NCBI GenBank assembly: GCA_028673005.1
Contig: CM054118.1
Span: forward strand, 8,455,082 to 8,519,081
Direction of reading: 5' to 3'
Length of the DNA: 64,000 nucleotides
From: Tanypteryx hageni
Lineage: Eukaryota > Arthropoda > Insecta > Odonata > Petaluridae
Shown: positions 33,001 to 45,799 of the stretch, piece by piece
Position numbering within the stretch: position 1 is the first letter of the stretch
Layout of the letters: each line of letters starts with the position of its first letter
Program-made: the position numbers and the translations under genes
The notes under the pieces: model-generated
Told to the model about the DNA's origin: nothing
Seen by the model: only the letters and a program-made list of their open reading frames with translations
Databases searched by the model: none

Positions 33001-33558
33001 ATAGGTTACTCGAAATTCAAATTAAGCTTTAAGAATAGTTGAAAACAACGATTAGAGAAACTGTTAAAGCAATCCGATGACTGTCGCAATAGCACCAACA
33101 GCAACACACAATTACGCGTAAATTAATCTTGAATACCAAATACTCCAAATCTCTATCGAAAACGGTTAAAATAATCCTATCTAATCAAAAACCATTAAAT
33201 ATCGCGGCGAAAAAATAAAACAAGCAAGTTTTAGAGCCTTTTCTCTTATCTCTCTCTCTCTCTCTATTAATATTTAATTTTATCGAGCGTTCTGAAAATA
33301 TTAATGACAGCAACCGTAAAAAATGGCATTCCCCATATGATTGCTATTCCTGGAAAGGTGTCTTCAATAGATGCGCAAAACCTGTAAATTTTAACAACTT
33401 ATAGACTGTCGCCGAGCTTGTATTTACCAATAAGTGCACAGACAGGTGACAGAAAGATGTTATATGACTGCTCTTTTTCAACTTCTGAAAGTTAGGAGGA
33501 TAAGGGAGAGAGAGAGAGAGAGAAAAGCGGAAAATGCAGGCATTGGAACGTTTCATTT
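33001..33558. other. Unassigned region with short (TC)n and (GA)n
   Basis: (TC)n near 33248-33267 and (GA)n near 33505-33523; no gene seen. Confidence 0.5.
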
Positions 33559-33559
33559 T

Positions 33560-34030
33560 GGTTATAGGAGTAAAACAAGAGAGGGTGCATAAACCGAACT
33601 AATTGGTTCTCTTCTCTCTCCGTTCACTGGAGAAAATAATGAGGCACTAGAGAGAGTGGATGAATAAAAAGAGAATAATGGTGAAAGAGCATGAAAAAGA
33701 AACGGAGAGATAGAGGGAAAGAGAGAGAGAAGTGAAACTGAGAAAGAGAAATGGCAAAAGGGAGAATTAGCGGAGTGAAGGGAGAAGAGAGAGGGATGGG
33801 TAAAGGTAGCAGGAGGAAGAGAGAGAGGGAGGAATAGGGAAGGACGGGGGAGCCAGAGAGAGGGAGGGAGAGAGAAGAGGGAGGGAGACAGAGAGGGGGC
33901 AGAGGGGAGGGAGGGAGGAAGAGAGGAAAGAGAGAGGAAGCAGAGGGGCAGAGAAAAGGGAGAGAGAGGGCAGAAAGGAGGGAAGAGGGGGAGGAACGGA
34001 GGAGGGGGGAGGGAGAGAGAAAGGTAGAAG
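33560..34030. repeat. Long purine (GA/GGGA) tract
   Basis: About 470 bases, strongly purine-biased on the plus strand, with GAGAGA, GGGAGGGAG and GGAAGAG blocks. It explains the long Pro/Ser/Leu-rich frame on the minus strand (33562-34050), which is not a gene. Confidence 0.9.
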
Positions 34031-34039
34031 GGAGAATAA

Positions 34040-37000
34040 AGGACGAACAAGGCCGCGCTAAGTAAGGAAGGGGGTAACCGTGCGCGATATCGGTCGCTTC
34101 AGTCCGATAGCCTTTTTTTCTCTTTTTTCATTTTTTTCTCTTCGGGCAAAAAGGTCAAGCAAAAATCAAAAAAGAATGTGGAATGTGGCGAATAAAAACA
34201 TGCGCGTACTTCTCGCGCTTTGATTTTTTATTCCTGCCGACCAGAGTATTTATATCGAGATTTATTAATTACTATATACGCCAGGAACGCAAATTGCGCG
34301 TCGTGAAAACAATTGCAAATAAGAGGCAGCAAAAAAATCATTCAAAAAATAAACAATTCGCTAGAGGCAAGCATTTTGAGAGCTTTTTGAACGTCGGTGT
34401 TTTTTTATTCTATTCAAAATATCGGACGAAATTATATTATCGTAATTATACCGGATAATCCGATTTTTGCACATTCTGCCAAAGTAGAGGGAATAGTTTT
34501 TTGGTTCATTTTTTATCTGCTCGGTTAGGACAACACGACTTATAATTAAGATGTTCTACTGTTAAACCAAGTTTTGCTCTCGTGTGAGTACGAAATAATC
34601 CTGTTCCAACTATTTTTAATGTTTTATCTTATAAGTCGATTTGAGCATAAAAATTATTATTTATAAAATAATAATTGCGTAAAAATAAACCAAAATAACG
34701 CAAACTTTATATATTTAAAGATAATTAGATAACCTAATTCAAAACTGTTTGGTAAATATTAGTTGTGTGAATATATGCGTATTCGAGTAAAACTAAGTTA
34801 AGCTACTTTGGATCAATATTTATTATGTTTCGAATGCGAGCAAATGTAATCGCTGCATTCAAAATACTCTATTTTTATAGATATTACCATATTAACCATA
34901 GATTTGTGAGAATCCATAATAATTATTGCTATAAATGAAGCAATAACATTTTATTATCTGGATACATTACATTTAATGAATAACTAGCTTGTGTGCCTGA
35001 TTGCGTTTAATTCTGGCATCAATATTCATATATTAAATTCAGTTGACAATGGTACTATGAGTTGTTCTCTATTTCCATCAATTTTCCGAAATATTTACCA
35101 AAATGGACAAATCTGAGTTTTCGGTTTGTCATAATAGAATGAAAACGCAACTCATTTTTGGAAACAACTACTTGCACATAATGCCGATAAAACATAAAAC
35201 ACCGATCAAGTTTAAATAGATTTCTAATCATACGATTAAACATTCGACTACTACCCAGAATTCCAATTAAAAAGAGGCAAAACGAAAGTATAACTCCCCA
35301 TGAAAATCAATTTAAATATCTCTCTCGAATGAGATGCAAGACATAGCCTTGACTGTCTGAGTAATAGTAATTCCTTTCCATCGAAGTTTAAATAACTTCT
35401 CCTCATTATAATTAACGTCATCGTCCATGAAAGTCGCTATCACACACTAATCCCTTATCAATATTATGCAGCGAAACGCCACTTCTGGCCCAATATCTAA
35501 TAAAAAGGCCGTAATAAAAATTGGGTCATCAGACGTTTAAATGAAAGGAAAATATCGAGACGATCGGGTGGATTGGGATATGAGAAAAAGAGCAAAATAA
35601 ACGACTGGGCACCGCTAGTCGATGAAATATTTTCAACTTTTTTAGTCCGGCAAAAGGAACAAAATATGGCGACGTCTGCGCTAACGCATCATCTCTCAAA
35701 CGGCAATCGATAGGAAAGGATACGTTTTTGCTGCCGTAGGTGAAATGACGCATCACACTGTCAATCCAAGTCCTGCATACGCAAGCGGTCGATCGATAAA
35801 TAAACCCGAGGTTCCAGAAGTCGGTGCTTTTCCACCGATTTCCCCTGGCGGGAGACCTGGCACGTGTGCGGATCGAATTGGATCGTGCGAAACCTTCGAT
35901 TTTTTAGCAAATCATTAAATACAAAACTCGATTCGATTTTCTTTCAAACAGCCACAAAAAAACTCTTGGAAAATTAGCCATCATCGATTGTACAACTTAA
36001 ATTATAATTCATTATCGATGAATCACCACTGATGTTGGCTGCTTTGTATGGCTTTTTGATAGACATAGTTTGTTAGTTCGTACACCCCATGCTAAAAAAA
36101 TTAATGTATTGTTAAGGAATTAAGACAAAATGTTTCACTGAACAACTTGATTTGGTTCCATTTAAACACCGACATTTTTAAGAGCAACTAAACCGAGTTA
36201 TTCGATAAAAAGTTTTTTTTCGATCCCTTTTTAATGGAATTCTACAAAGTCAAGGGAACTTAACGAGTTGTTGTTGTTCCATTTCCTTGAAATATTATAT
36301 TAAAAGATAACCGAAAATTATTTGAAGACAAGCATTAAGATTTAAATTACCTGTCATAAAAATCACCCTATCCCTTGATTTTGTTTCTTTCTTACAGTAC
36401 TAATCGAGAACATGGAATTTCGCATGTCTTCGTGATGAAAGAACGATCGAAACTCCGTTAAATTTCTCCATGATGGACGAATATACATTGATTTTTCATG
36501 TAGTTTGTACCTAAAACTTGATTACATTTCTAAACCTATATTATTTTTCACTCTCAACATTTCGCAAGAAATCTTTCACGGAAATATCCCCACCTTCTCG
36601 CGCCGAAAAACATAATCCGAGTCAAAGATACGGGACAATTCGAGAGAATTTTCACTGGAAATTTTTATCTCGAGCACTTATGCAAAGAGACCGAATCGCC
36701 GCCGGCTGATCAACAGTCGGAAAACGGCGTCCCCCTGGAAGTGCCCAACAGGCGCTGCCTAATGTGTCCGATTGCCGTAAAACGTTCCGGAATTCAAACG
36801 TTCGATCTCCCGAAAGGAATGCCGTTAACCGCAAAAACCGGTTGGCAAAAACCCTCGGAAACGTTAACGCGGGATGGTAATTACGTGACTTCAAGAACTA
36901 GAGACCGTAAACCCGCCCTCGCCCAATAATTAGACGAGGCTTGGTTCCAGGATTAAAACGCATCAGGAGAACAGTAAAAAGGAATTGCGTCATTCGTAAC

Positions 37001-37080
37001 TTGAGATAAAAACATTAAAGACAAGGATATTAAGTGATTTTCAGATAGCACTTTCGTCCCTCTCTACAGCGTCAACCATC
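34040..37080. other. Unassigned region
   Basis: AT-rich, about 3 kb. Frames at 34183-34458, 35055-35243, 35529-35756 and 36518-36929 have no recognised motif. Confidence 0.45.
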
Positions 37081-37086
37081 CATACC

Positions 37087-37190
37087 AGTGTTTTTCAACC
37101 GGTGTTCGGCTTACATTGCCTAACTGTTCGGCGAAATATTCCACCGAAAATAATTTTTCTATAAATTTAGATTTCTAAATTAATTTAAAA
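37087..37190 (+). mobile_element. Probable left end of a hAT-like element
   Basis: CAGTGTTTTTCAACCGGTGT followed by TCGGC resembles hAT termini. No matching right end was found, so this may be a solo end. Confidence 0.45.
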
Positions 37191-37700
37191 ATATAAAGTA
37201 TTTTAATTTTGAGTCTATCTATCGGGGAAGCAGAAAGTAACAGGTTACAACTTCTAACCTGCTGCAGTACGCATGCGCGTTCCCACAGCCATGGTAAATA
37301 TATATATATGTATATAGGTGTTCCGCCAATGTATGCGTACGTAAATAGGTGTTATGCCAATCTTTTCTCCGTCCAAAGTATTCCGCCACTAAAAAAATAT
37401 GGAAAACACTTATCTATACCCTCTTATTTCCGGACACATTAAATAATTTTCCATTCTCGGTGAAATCAAATATAAGTGTTTTTAACTGTTTTACTTTGTC
37501 TTACAATTAGTTGTAATGCCCATAAATTTTACCAACCCGGCATTAAATAAAATAAGACTACATTGAATATAATCTATTACAAGCAGCAAAATCATAAGCT
37601 TTTTCATTTATATTTCAGGGAAAAATTACTTGTTGAGCGAAGGATGTAATTAAAAAGGGAAATAATAAGCATATTTTCTGAGTTGTAAAACGTCTCAAAT
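37191..37700. other. Unassigned region
   Basis: AT-rich; possibly the interior of the hAT-like element starting at 37087. Nothing coding. Confidence 0.4.
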
Positions 37701-37753
37701 CCGTGAGAATTTGGTACCACATCATTAAGTGATGTGGTACCAAATTCTTACGG
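37701..37753. repeat. Near-perfect hairpin, 24-bp arms, 5-nt loop
   Basis: Left arm 37701-37724 and right arm 37730-37753 pair at 23 of 24 positions, including 18 consecutive pairs (GAATTTGGTACCACATCA), around the loop TTAAG. The flanks show no TIR element I recognise. Confidence 0.95.
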
Positions 37754-37759
37754 AACTAT

Positions 37760-40700
37760 TCAAATAGTTACTTAGGGACAATAAGAAGAAAATGCAATTC
37801 TAAATTTTATTTTAATGCATCGATAGCTTAGTCAGTCAACGTGACACGGATTTATGCACGCAAGTGCTTTAGTTCACACGAAGAACTTTTACTCGCACAA
37901 AAACGATATGCGCATCGCCTTTTTCCAGAAAGACAACGTGAGCTCGACAGATTGACGGTAGCATTTTGTTGGGCAATATTGATTAATGAAGGTGTGGAGT
38001 TGCACGCCACAGAATCGAGCTCATTCAGATTTTGTTGACATTAAAATAAAATTATCCAAAAGAATTCCACCCCAGCGTTAAAATACTTGGTTCGATATTA
38101 AGAGCGCGAATCATCACAGATGGAAGAACTTCTTTTTCAATGTTTAACTAAATCTAAAAAAAACTTGCAAAAGTGTGCGTACATCCAAATTATCCTCCGT
38201 ATCTTATCGAGCCCTTGTCTCTCTGTTATTCTCGGCCGTTTCTTGAACGCGGAGAGCCGGTAACAAAAGAACACAGGGATCCTAAACAAAAAGAGTCCAA
38301 AAGGAAGAAAATGAAAACCGAGCGGGAAGATAACGCGCGACCAATAGGAGGGAGGTGAACGAAAAATTGACGTCATTTTAACGGTCGGATAGTCTCGAAA
38401 AATAAATCCGAATGCGCAGATAAGGAAGAAATGAAAAAAATGAAAAAATGTTAGAACTCGGTCAAGTATCTTCAAAATGATGAGGCCATCGACCTATCCG
38501 CTTCTGAATCTAGAAAACGCCAGAGAATGAATGAATCGTATTTAATTAAGTAACCTCCAAATTCCGTAAATAAAGGAAATTAACTTAAAATTTAATACTT
38601 TAAAGTAGGTTAAATTAAAACTCGTTCTATATTCTTCAATGTAAGCAAAGAACATTTATTTGTTATAGTTTAATTTTTGGCAAAAGAGACATCTTCTTGA
38701 TTTTGTATTCATTAAAGGATATTATAAAATTTCTTTTTCAAATAAAAATTACGATTGTTTTATTTGCCAAAAAGTGAATGAGTTCTCCTCAAATAGACCG
38801 ATTCTAGGAGTATTTGAAAACCAGTATGGATTACTTTTCAATGACGTAAAATGTATAATGGTTCAGTAATACGATTTCTACGATTTAAATTTCTAAATGT
38901 AAAAAATATTTCGTTGTTATGAAATAGTACTTTCGTTATGATAGATTATAAACAATTTGTAGATTTGAAAATAATTTTAATCTCTGTATTTGAGAGTATA
39001 GCTTCTTTGCCTTTGATCTTCCGTTAATCTGCCTTAAAAACATAGCAGGAAATGTTTGTAAATCGACTAAACTCGACCTCCCGATACATATAAATGCACT
39101 GACAACTATACACCACAAATTGATCGCATAAAATCCCAGTAAAGGGAAAACGCAACGCGCCTGCGCTACCGTATGCCAAGAAGACCGCAGCGCGTGTCGT
39201 ACTAAACAAAACAAAAGAAAATCTCCTCGAAAACCCACACTCGTAGCGTGCAGCTCCAGAACTGCGACGGGTGGCGACCTAGAGATTTTTTGGCACGGGT
39301 GCGGTCCATTCCGAGCCAAGTTACGGGAGCAGGATGTCTTTTAGGCCTTCGGAACAATCCCTAACGAGTGATCAACGACTGAATTATTGAAATTAGGTCC
39401 TTAACATCCGCACAACTCCCGAACAGGAATATATTTAAAGATCTCACCCTAAGTAGGTGATCTCTGATTACAAATCGCCACTTTAAACTGTCAGCGGTAT
39501 TGTGACAACTCGCAACTGCTCCCCAAACGCGTTGTAAAGGTTTCGCCTCTCCAAATCTGACTGAATTTACCTTAAAAAAAGGTTTAATCGACGAATTGAT
39601 AGAAGCAAAAGAAGACAAGTGAGAGAGAAAATTACTTATATTCTTGTTTTTAGGACTATGACGTCATCATAAGATTACATCATTGGTTGAGATCGAAGAC
39701 CTCGTAATGTAGTCTATAAATTCCCTTTAAAAACAATAGCATATCAATGCTATGTAGTAATATGTTTCCCATTTAAAAGCAGAGGGCCCATTGCCATGGC
39801 CGCTGATATTTCCCTTTGTTAAAAATCAGAAATTTTTCCTCCATTACGGATTAAAAGCAATTTTTTGATCTCATTCTACGAGGATTTGAGTTCTGTTTCC
39901 AAAAATTATAAACCTCAGTCATTCAGCGACAGAAAAGTTCATGTCCCTATCTTAATTTTAACTAATTTTTGAATGGAACTTTATAATTTCCCGCACCATT
40001 TTCATGCTTTTCCTATTAAGGGGGTATAAATGAAACAAAGACGTCGATAACTCTCCACAAAGCTAATCTTAGATCCATAAAAGTTTGCTCATGTCCATCC
40101 CTCATATATAACGCTCTATCCAGAAAGTTTGGCTTCTCCAAGTTGCAGAATTCCAGAGATATAAAGACAGACGGCAGGACGGACGGAAGGGCAGACAAAC
40201 CAAAGACATGAGCATTTTTTTATAAAAAAGCACTAAAAATGTTTTTAACGATAAATTGACGGAAACAAAAGAAGAAAATAGATTCGTTGTTCAGGGGATA
40301 TAAAATCACGGATAGAAAAAGATTTATTTCGTTCCTACGCCCAAGAAAGTTCTAATTTATTGAGGTAATTATTATAAAGGATAATTATATTTATTCGCTT
40401 ATGAAATGAAAGCGAGTGAGCGGAGTGAAAGTTGCAGCATATAGTAGGTACTCATCCCTCAAATTGCACGGTATCTATTTAACACGTTTTCAGATTAGGG
40501 GCTATCTTTTGGATAACTACCTCGGATTGCACGGCCATCAATTTATAAACGCAGTTTTGAAATCGTCTCCGAGGATTTAAATGTTTCATTTTGACTCGGA
40601 AGCTATAAGAAAATATAAAGGAATAAAAACCGAATACGACGTGTTGCAAAGTGAGCCCAAGACGCCCATATTTAACCTCATGTATCCCAATGGGGAAGCC

Positions 40701-43700
40701 TACGCAAAGTTTCGCTTTACGCGGTATTCTTCAAAAACACATCTACAGTGCAAAGCAAGAGATGGATGCAAACATATTTCGTTTGCCTTATTCTTTAACG
40801 AAAAACAAATTTGCAGTGGAAATGATAGGAGACAAAAGGAAAAAATGACGCCCCACATCACAGTACAGATCTGTGGTGTTAAGGCTATAAAAAAGTGCCG
40901 CATAAGGCGTTCGCCTCTCAAACTCACTGCATGCAAATTTAGATGTAAAAGAACAAGAAAGTATTATATATAACATCAGTACCATGAACTCCGAGAGATG
41001 CTCAATCGACAGAATATTTTACATAATTACTAGTAGAAGTAGTAATAGTAGAAAATTTTCGGTTGTCTTAATGGAAATTGATGCAAACCTATCGATAAAC
41101 CGTGTGTAAAGCAACTCGAAAACATCTAATATAGCGTCTTGAAGTAATACACTGAGGAAATTTACGCAAGAAATTGAGTTTTCTCCGGGTAGAAACTTCT
41201 TAAATTTTCAATGACCGCCAGATGATGCAGACGCCTCAGGACACGAATTCGAAAACGACCGTTGAAATATGAATGAAAGAGCAAATACGGTTCCTCATTA
41301 AACCTTGCCTATAAACGAGATGTTTTCACGATTCTCGTTCCGATTATATGGAGTCGAACACGAGGCAATTTTTTCCACCTGACGTCACCGATTGAGTTTC
41401 CGATTCTATTATTAGGATATATATTTAAGTTTTTCCCGAAGGAGACGATGCTTAACAAACGGGGCTCTCTTTACTGTCCTCTCTGATGAAGACTTGTTTA
41501 ACAAACACTTCGAGAATACGTTACTTAACTTTCTCAACTCTTAACATGCAGTTGACCTTACCAAGCGAAAAATAATATGTAAAATCGGGTTATTGCGTAA
41601 ACGATCACCAAAAAATGGGTTCACTGCGTTAGCCGTGACAAATCCGTCGACCTATCTAATTAACGATCGTGTCTTAAAAACCCTATTTTAAAATCAAAGC
41701 TCTAGGACAAAGTCGTATTGGGATATAATTTTCTGGGTCGTTTAATATTTTAGTATTATAAAATCGCAGCTTTGAAAAGGTGTAAAAGAAATACTGCAGT
41801 CCATACGACTACGAATTCAAGCTGCTACATAATTAGATTCGATTCATATTTTTAAACTATTTAATCCATTACCTTGCCAATTAAAACCCTTATAAATATC
41901 TTCACAAACATTGCTTAGTATAAAACTTTTGAAAAATAAACAGAATGGCGAGTAAAATGCTGCGTTTTCGGTTCTGTCGATACACACCTACTCCAATACT
42001 TCGTGAAATGTTTGTCGCTAAACACGGCACACCTGTCTCTTAACTTGGTTAAAATGTTTTATTGGCGCTCGAGAGTACCGTGATTTTCGAAAAAATGCTA
42101 TTAAATAGTTCACTCGCAACTGCACAGGTGAGAAATGGTACAGAAATGAACGAGTAATTTTGTAACTAGTAACGCTGTTGTGTTTGTCAGTGTAAAAGGA
42201 ATCAATAGTTCTCTTATATATCACTATTCGAAAGTTTTCTTCGTTTTCTCTCTTCATAAATATAAAAACTAGCGCTTTACAGTTTTTTTATGAGATGCAT
42301 GGAACCACATAAATGATAAAAAATAAACTTCACTTACAACTTAATATTTTAAATCATAATTGACGAAATCCAGTAAAATTAAATTGAGAAGAAAGGAGAA
42401 AGTCCAAGACAAAATACGCATTGCTAAAAAGTGCCAACAAAACCAAAATAATATTAGTGATATTTAGTATAGCACTGCTGATCATTCAAAATATCTTTCA
42501 AAGATAATTCTTTTTGCAGACATTCAAAAACGCTACGCAACATAGAACGATGAAGGATTTATCATTTTAAGCTCACTTTAACACCGGACAATGACGTGAA
42601 CTCACCTACGAATACCGATTGATTGAACTGAGCTTAACATATTAGAACCTTGGAAGCACATTACGGCAAACGTCCAAGCAATTTCTTATTCTTGACAAAA
42701 AATTCAAAGTAAATTAATGCAACTGTGGTCGCTCTCTTAATTTCAAAACATATAAATTGCCCTAATTAAAATATTTTTAAGCCAAAATATATGATACTAC
42801 ACGATGATATCAACGTAGATACTCTCCAACTTGACGAGGCGCTGATGAAATTTACAAACAATAGCGGTATTGCGCCAAATTCCTTGAGTAGAGTCAAATG
42901 AGGAAAAAATGTGTGAAGTGGTCGCGGTAAATGAATTTTTTCTTGAGAAAGGTCGGAAAGTCTCGATCTTGGACTAAAATATGAAGAAACTTTGGAAGGA
43001 AATTTTAATATGATTTTTTTTTGGCTTCGTTCCAAAAAGGGATGGTTTCGGAGATACAATAAAATTATTTTATTTGGGATACGCTCATACTCAAGTTGGA
43101 GTTGATAAAAGTAACAATTTAAAAAATTATCTTAATAAATCAAAACCGTTTATATAAACAACTTTGATTTATATAGCTTACTGTAAGTCGATATCGTAAA
43201 TTAGACGTAAGCTTGAAAAATGAAATTCCAATATCCTTAAGTTTACGCGCTCCTAATGTGTCACATACTTGGTCTTGCGCTATAAACAGTTCGTTTGGGG
43301 TAATTTATACGGTTACCAACAAACTCGAATATTACTTTTCTCAAAAACTTCTAAGCAATTCAGAAACCTTAGAAGGGTAATTCATGCAAATTTACGCGCG
43401 AAGGGGTCGATGAGGTTTCTCGACAGAATTACCAAGGAAGCACTTAAGTAACAAAGTTACCAAAAATTTTACTCGTAAAGCCTCCAACAAAAGGGATATA
43501 AACATCATAAAGTTACCGTCAAGTTACTCACGTAGTTGTATTGCATGTTTCCTACGAGGTTTCCGACATATTTACCTGAAATTTGCCTAGAAAGACACTC
43601 TTTTTAGATGAATATATACGTTACTTAAATATGCGTTGTGCGAGAATGAATCCCCTGAGCGCGGCCGAGACCTTATATTACACCTCGAAGCCACAAATCC

Positions 43701-45030
43701 GACTCGATACTTTGGTCTCGGTAGATAAGCCCCTGGGAGGGATCCCATCCATCACGAGCGCGCAAAATGTCCTCATATTTCATGTTTATCCCAGCGTCAT
43801 GATAATGGACGCGAGGAACTTTTTATGGAAGAGAAAATCTATTTTTCGGCGAGACTTTTCGGAAGGGAAAAAAAAAACGTTTTCCTCCTTTCTCTTCATT
43901 TTTCTCCCATCCTTCCTGCTGTGACGTCAATTACCACCTAATAACGGAAATTCGCGCCAGAGAAATTTTATATATATATTTTTTTATAAGAACTGCACCA
44001 CCCTTAAAAAATATGAAAAATAGCAGGAAATTAAAGGAGGGATGGGAAATTAAGTAGAATATCGCTATAAGAAATATTATAACTAATATAATTAATAATA
44101 GTTTTTGCCGAATGAAAGGCTTTAAAAATACATGTAAAAGGCAATATTGCATTACATAAAATGATAGACAAAACGCAGCATAATTTTCCTGCTAGGTCTT
44201 ACACATTGTATAAACATTGTAAAATACAATTGATTATCAAAATAACTTCTGCAGCTATAAGATTAAGATTAGAATCAAGTATTGGTTAATTGCTAGAGGA
44301 TAGCTTCCTCGCATACGAAATAAATATTTGGTTTCTTGAGCAGCTTTGTGGCTACCATAAGATCATCTCGATGATTCATATGGAGAAATGATGGACATTA
44401 GGTGTTTTTTTTATATTTACCCTGCGCCACATAAGACAAATCAATTAATGGCTAAAACATAAACCACGCCTACATAGCAACGATTTAAAACCTGAAGGCA
44501 GTAAAGTTTATGTCTGCGGTTTACGGTAAGCGCCTCGTATTTAAGACCTCTGTTGTGCCCAACCCCATCGATTAGGACAACTGTGTATAAATTAATATTC
44601 CATATGTGCATAGGGGATACCTGCAGTTCGGATTGCATTAAGTTTGAAAAACGAACAGACAAATTAAATTAGTTAGTTTCTTTACAAAACGAACAGGTCA
44701 AAAATATCTCCCACCTGCAAAACATAAAGCCACGTTACGGTAATCTTTACCCTTCTCATTTCGCTTGTATCAACTGGTTTTTTTACCAAAGGTGAAAATG
44801 CCAAGAAAAAGACCCTTGATGAACGAATTATTGCGCAACTTGCCAAAAATAAAGTGCATATGGCGTGCAAGGGGAGAGAAACGCTGGTTACCTGCAACGA
44901 GATAGACCAAAAAATAAACAACTACGAGGCGACATTGGCGGACAACCGCACAGTTATCTCTCTCACAACCTACACCCCAGAAACCTTCCGAGAAGCGGAA
45001 ACATTGAAGAGCGTGCGTTTTGTTTTATTT
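37760..45030. other. Unassigned region
   Basis: About 7.3 kb without a recognised gene. The largest frames (38137-38475 -, 38936-39319 -, 40581-40973 +, 43583-43924 +) lack known domains. The 130-codon frame at 40581 is the best candidate for an unknown protein but has overlapping antisense frames of similar length. I found no tRNA, rRNA or complete transposon here. Confidence 0.45.
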
Positions 45031-45034
45031 ATGT

Positions 45035-45120
45035 CTTTCTCTCTCTCCTTCTCACCTCCTCTCTCCCCCTCTCTCTCCGTCTCTCTCCCTCCCTCTCCCT
45101 CCCCCTCCCTCCCTCAATCA
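45035..45120. repeat. CT-rich polypyrimidine tract
   Basis: TCTCTC and CCCTCCCT blocks; low complexity. Confidence 0.9.
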
Positions 45121-45458
45121 CGCCCCTAATAAAAGACTCAATCAATCACTCCCTCCCTAGAGGCAGTGGTGCGAAATGGATAAAATGAGTTTGCGACCCC
45201 GCCAACGATGCATTCGATAACGATTCCTACTATTATTACGGTTTCGTAGCCTAAATTTCTAAACAGCAAAAGCTATCACCCGAACCGGCTGCGTGTCATG
45301 TAAAAGCCACATCTAACCACAGAAAATTCCAACCCGAAGAGTTGTTCAACGTTTATTCCTATTTTATTTTTAAAAACTCGATTGCAAATTCCGATAAGGG
45401 TTAAAAATTACGTTTTTAAAATGACAACTTCTTTGTAACAAGAGCCAACAAATAATCC
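45121..45458. other. Unassigned spacer
   Basis: Nothing recognised. Confidence 0.4.
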
Positions 45459-45466
45459 GTGATGAT

Positions 45467-45791
45467 CAGTGGCGTAGCGGACACCCCCGCGCGGCGGGAG
45501 AGGGGGTGGGGGAGGAGGCGGGGGAGGAGGCGGGGGAGGAGGCGGGGGAGGAGGCGGGGGAGGAGGCGGGGGAGGAGGCGGGGGAGGAGGCGGGGGAGGA
45601 GGTGGGTGGGGGAGGAGGTGGGGGAGGGGTGGGGGAGGTGGGAGGTGGGGTGGGGGAGGGGAGGGCGAGGAGAGGGGGAGGGGTGGGTGAGGAGGGGGAG
45701 AGCCCATATTGTTTTCATGAAGCCCTTAAATCCATTTCCGGGACTTCAATCTTGTTTTGGCGGGGGCCACACATTTTCCGGTACGCCGCCG
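45467..45791 (+). mobile_element. hAT-type MITE carrying a G-rich minisatellite
   Basis: The left end CAGTGGCGTAGCGGA and the right end, reading CGGCGGCGTACCGGA on the minus strand, agree at 12 of 15 positions. Flanking GTGATGAT (45459-45466) and GTGATTAT (45792-45799) form a 7/8 target-site duplication. The 325-bp interior is mostly the minisatellite listed next. No transposase. Confidence 0.75.
45500..45690 (+). repeat. GC-rich 12-bp minisatellite (GGGGGAGGAGGC)
   Basis: About eight regular 12-bp units (45510-45605) are followed by diverged GGGGGAGG / GGTGGGG sequence to about 45690. All three frames give long repeats (GEEA, GRRR and, antisense, poly-Pro); these are artefacts, not genes. 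Dense G-runs make G-quadruplex formation plausible on this strand. Confidence 0.95.
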
Positions 45792-45799
45792 GTGATTAT

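Noticed and set aside
33562..34050. 162-codon minus-strand protein rich in Ser, Pro and Leu
   Set aside because: Translation of a purine (GA/GGGA) tract; low complexity.
40581..40973. 130-codon frame as a novel gene
   Set aside because: No recognised domain, overlapping antisense frames of similar length and no supporting context; mentioned only within the unassigned region.
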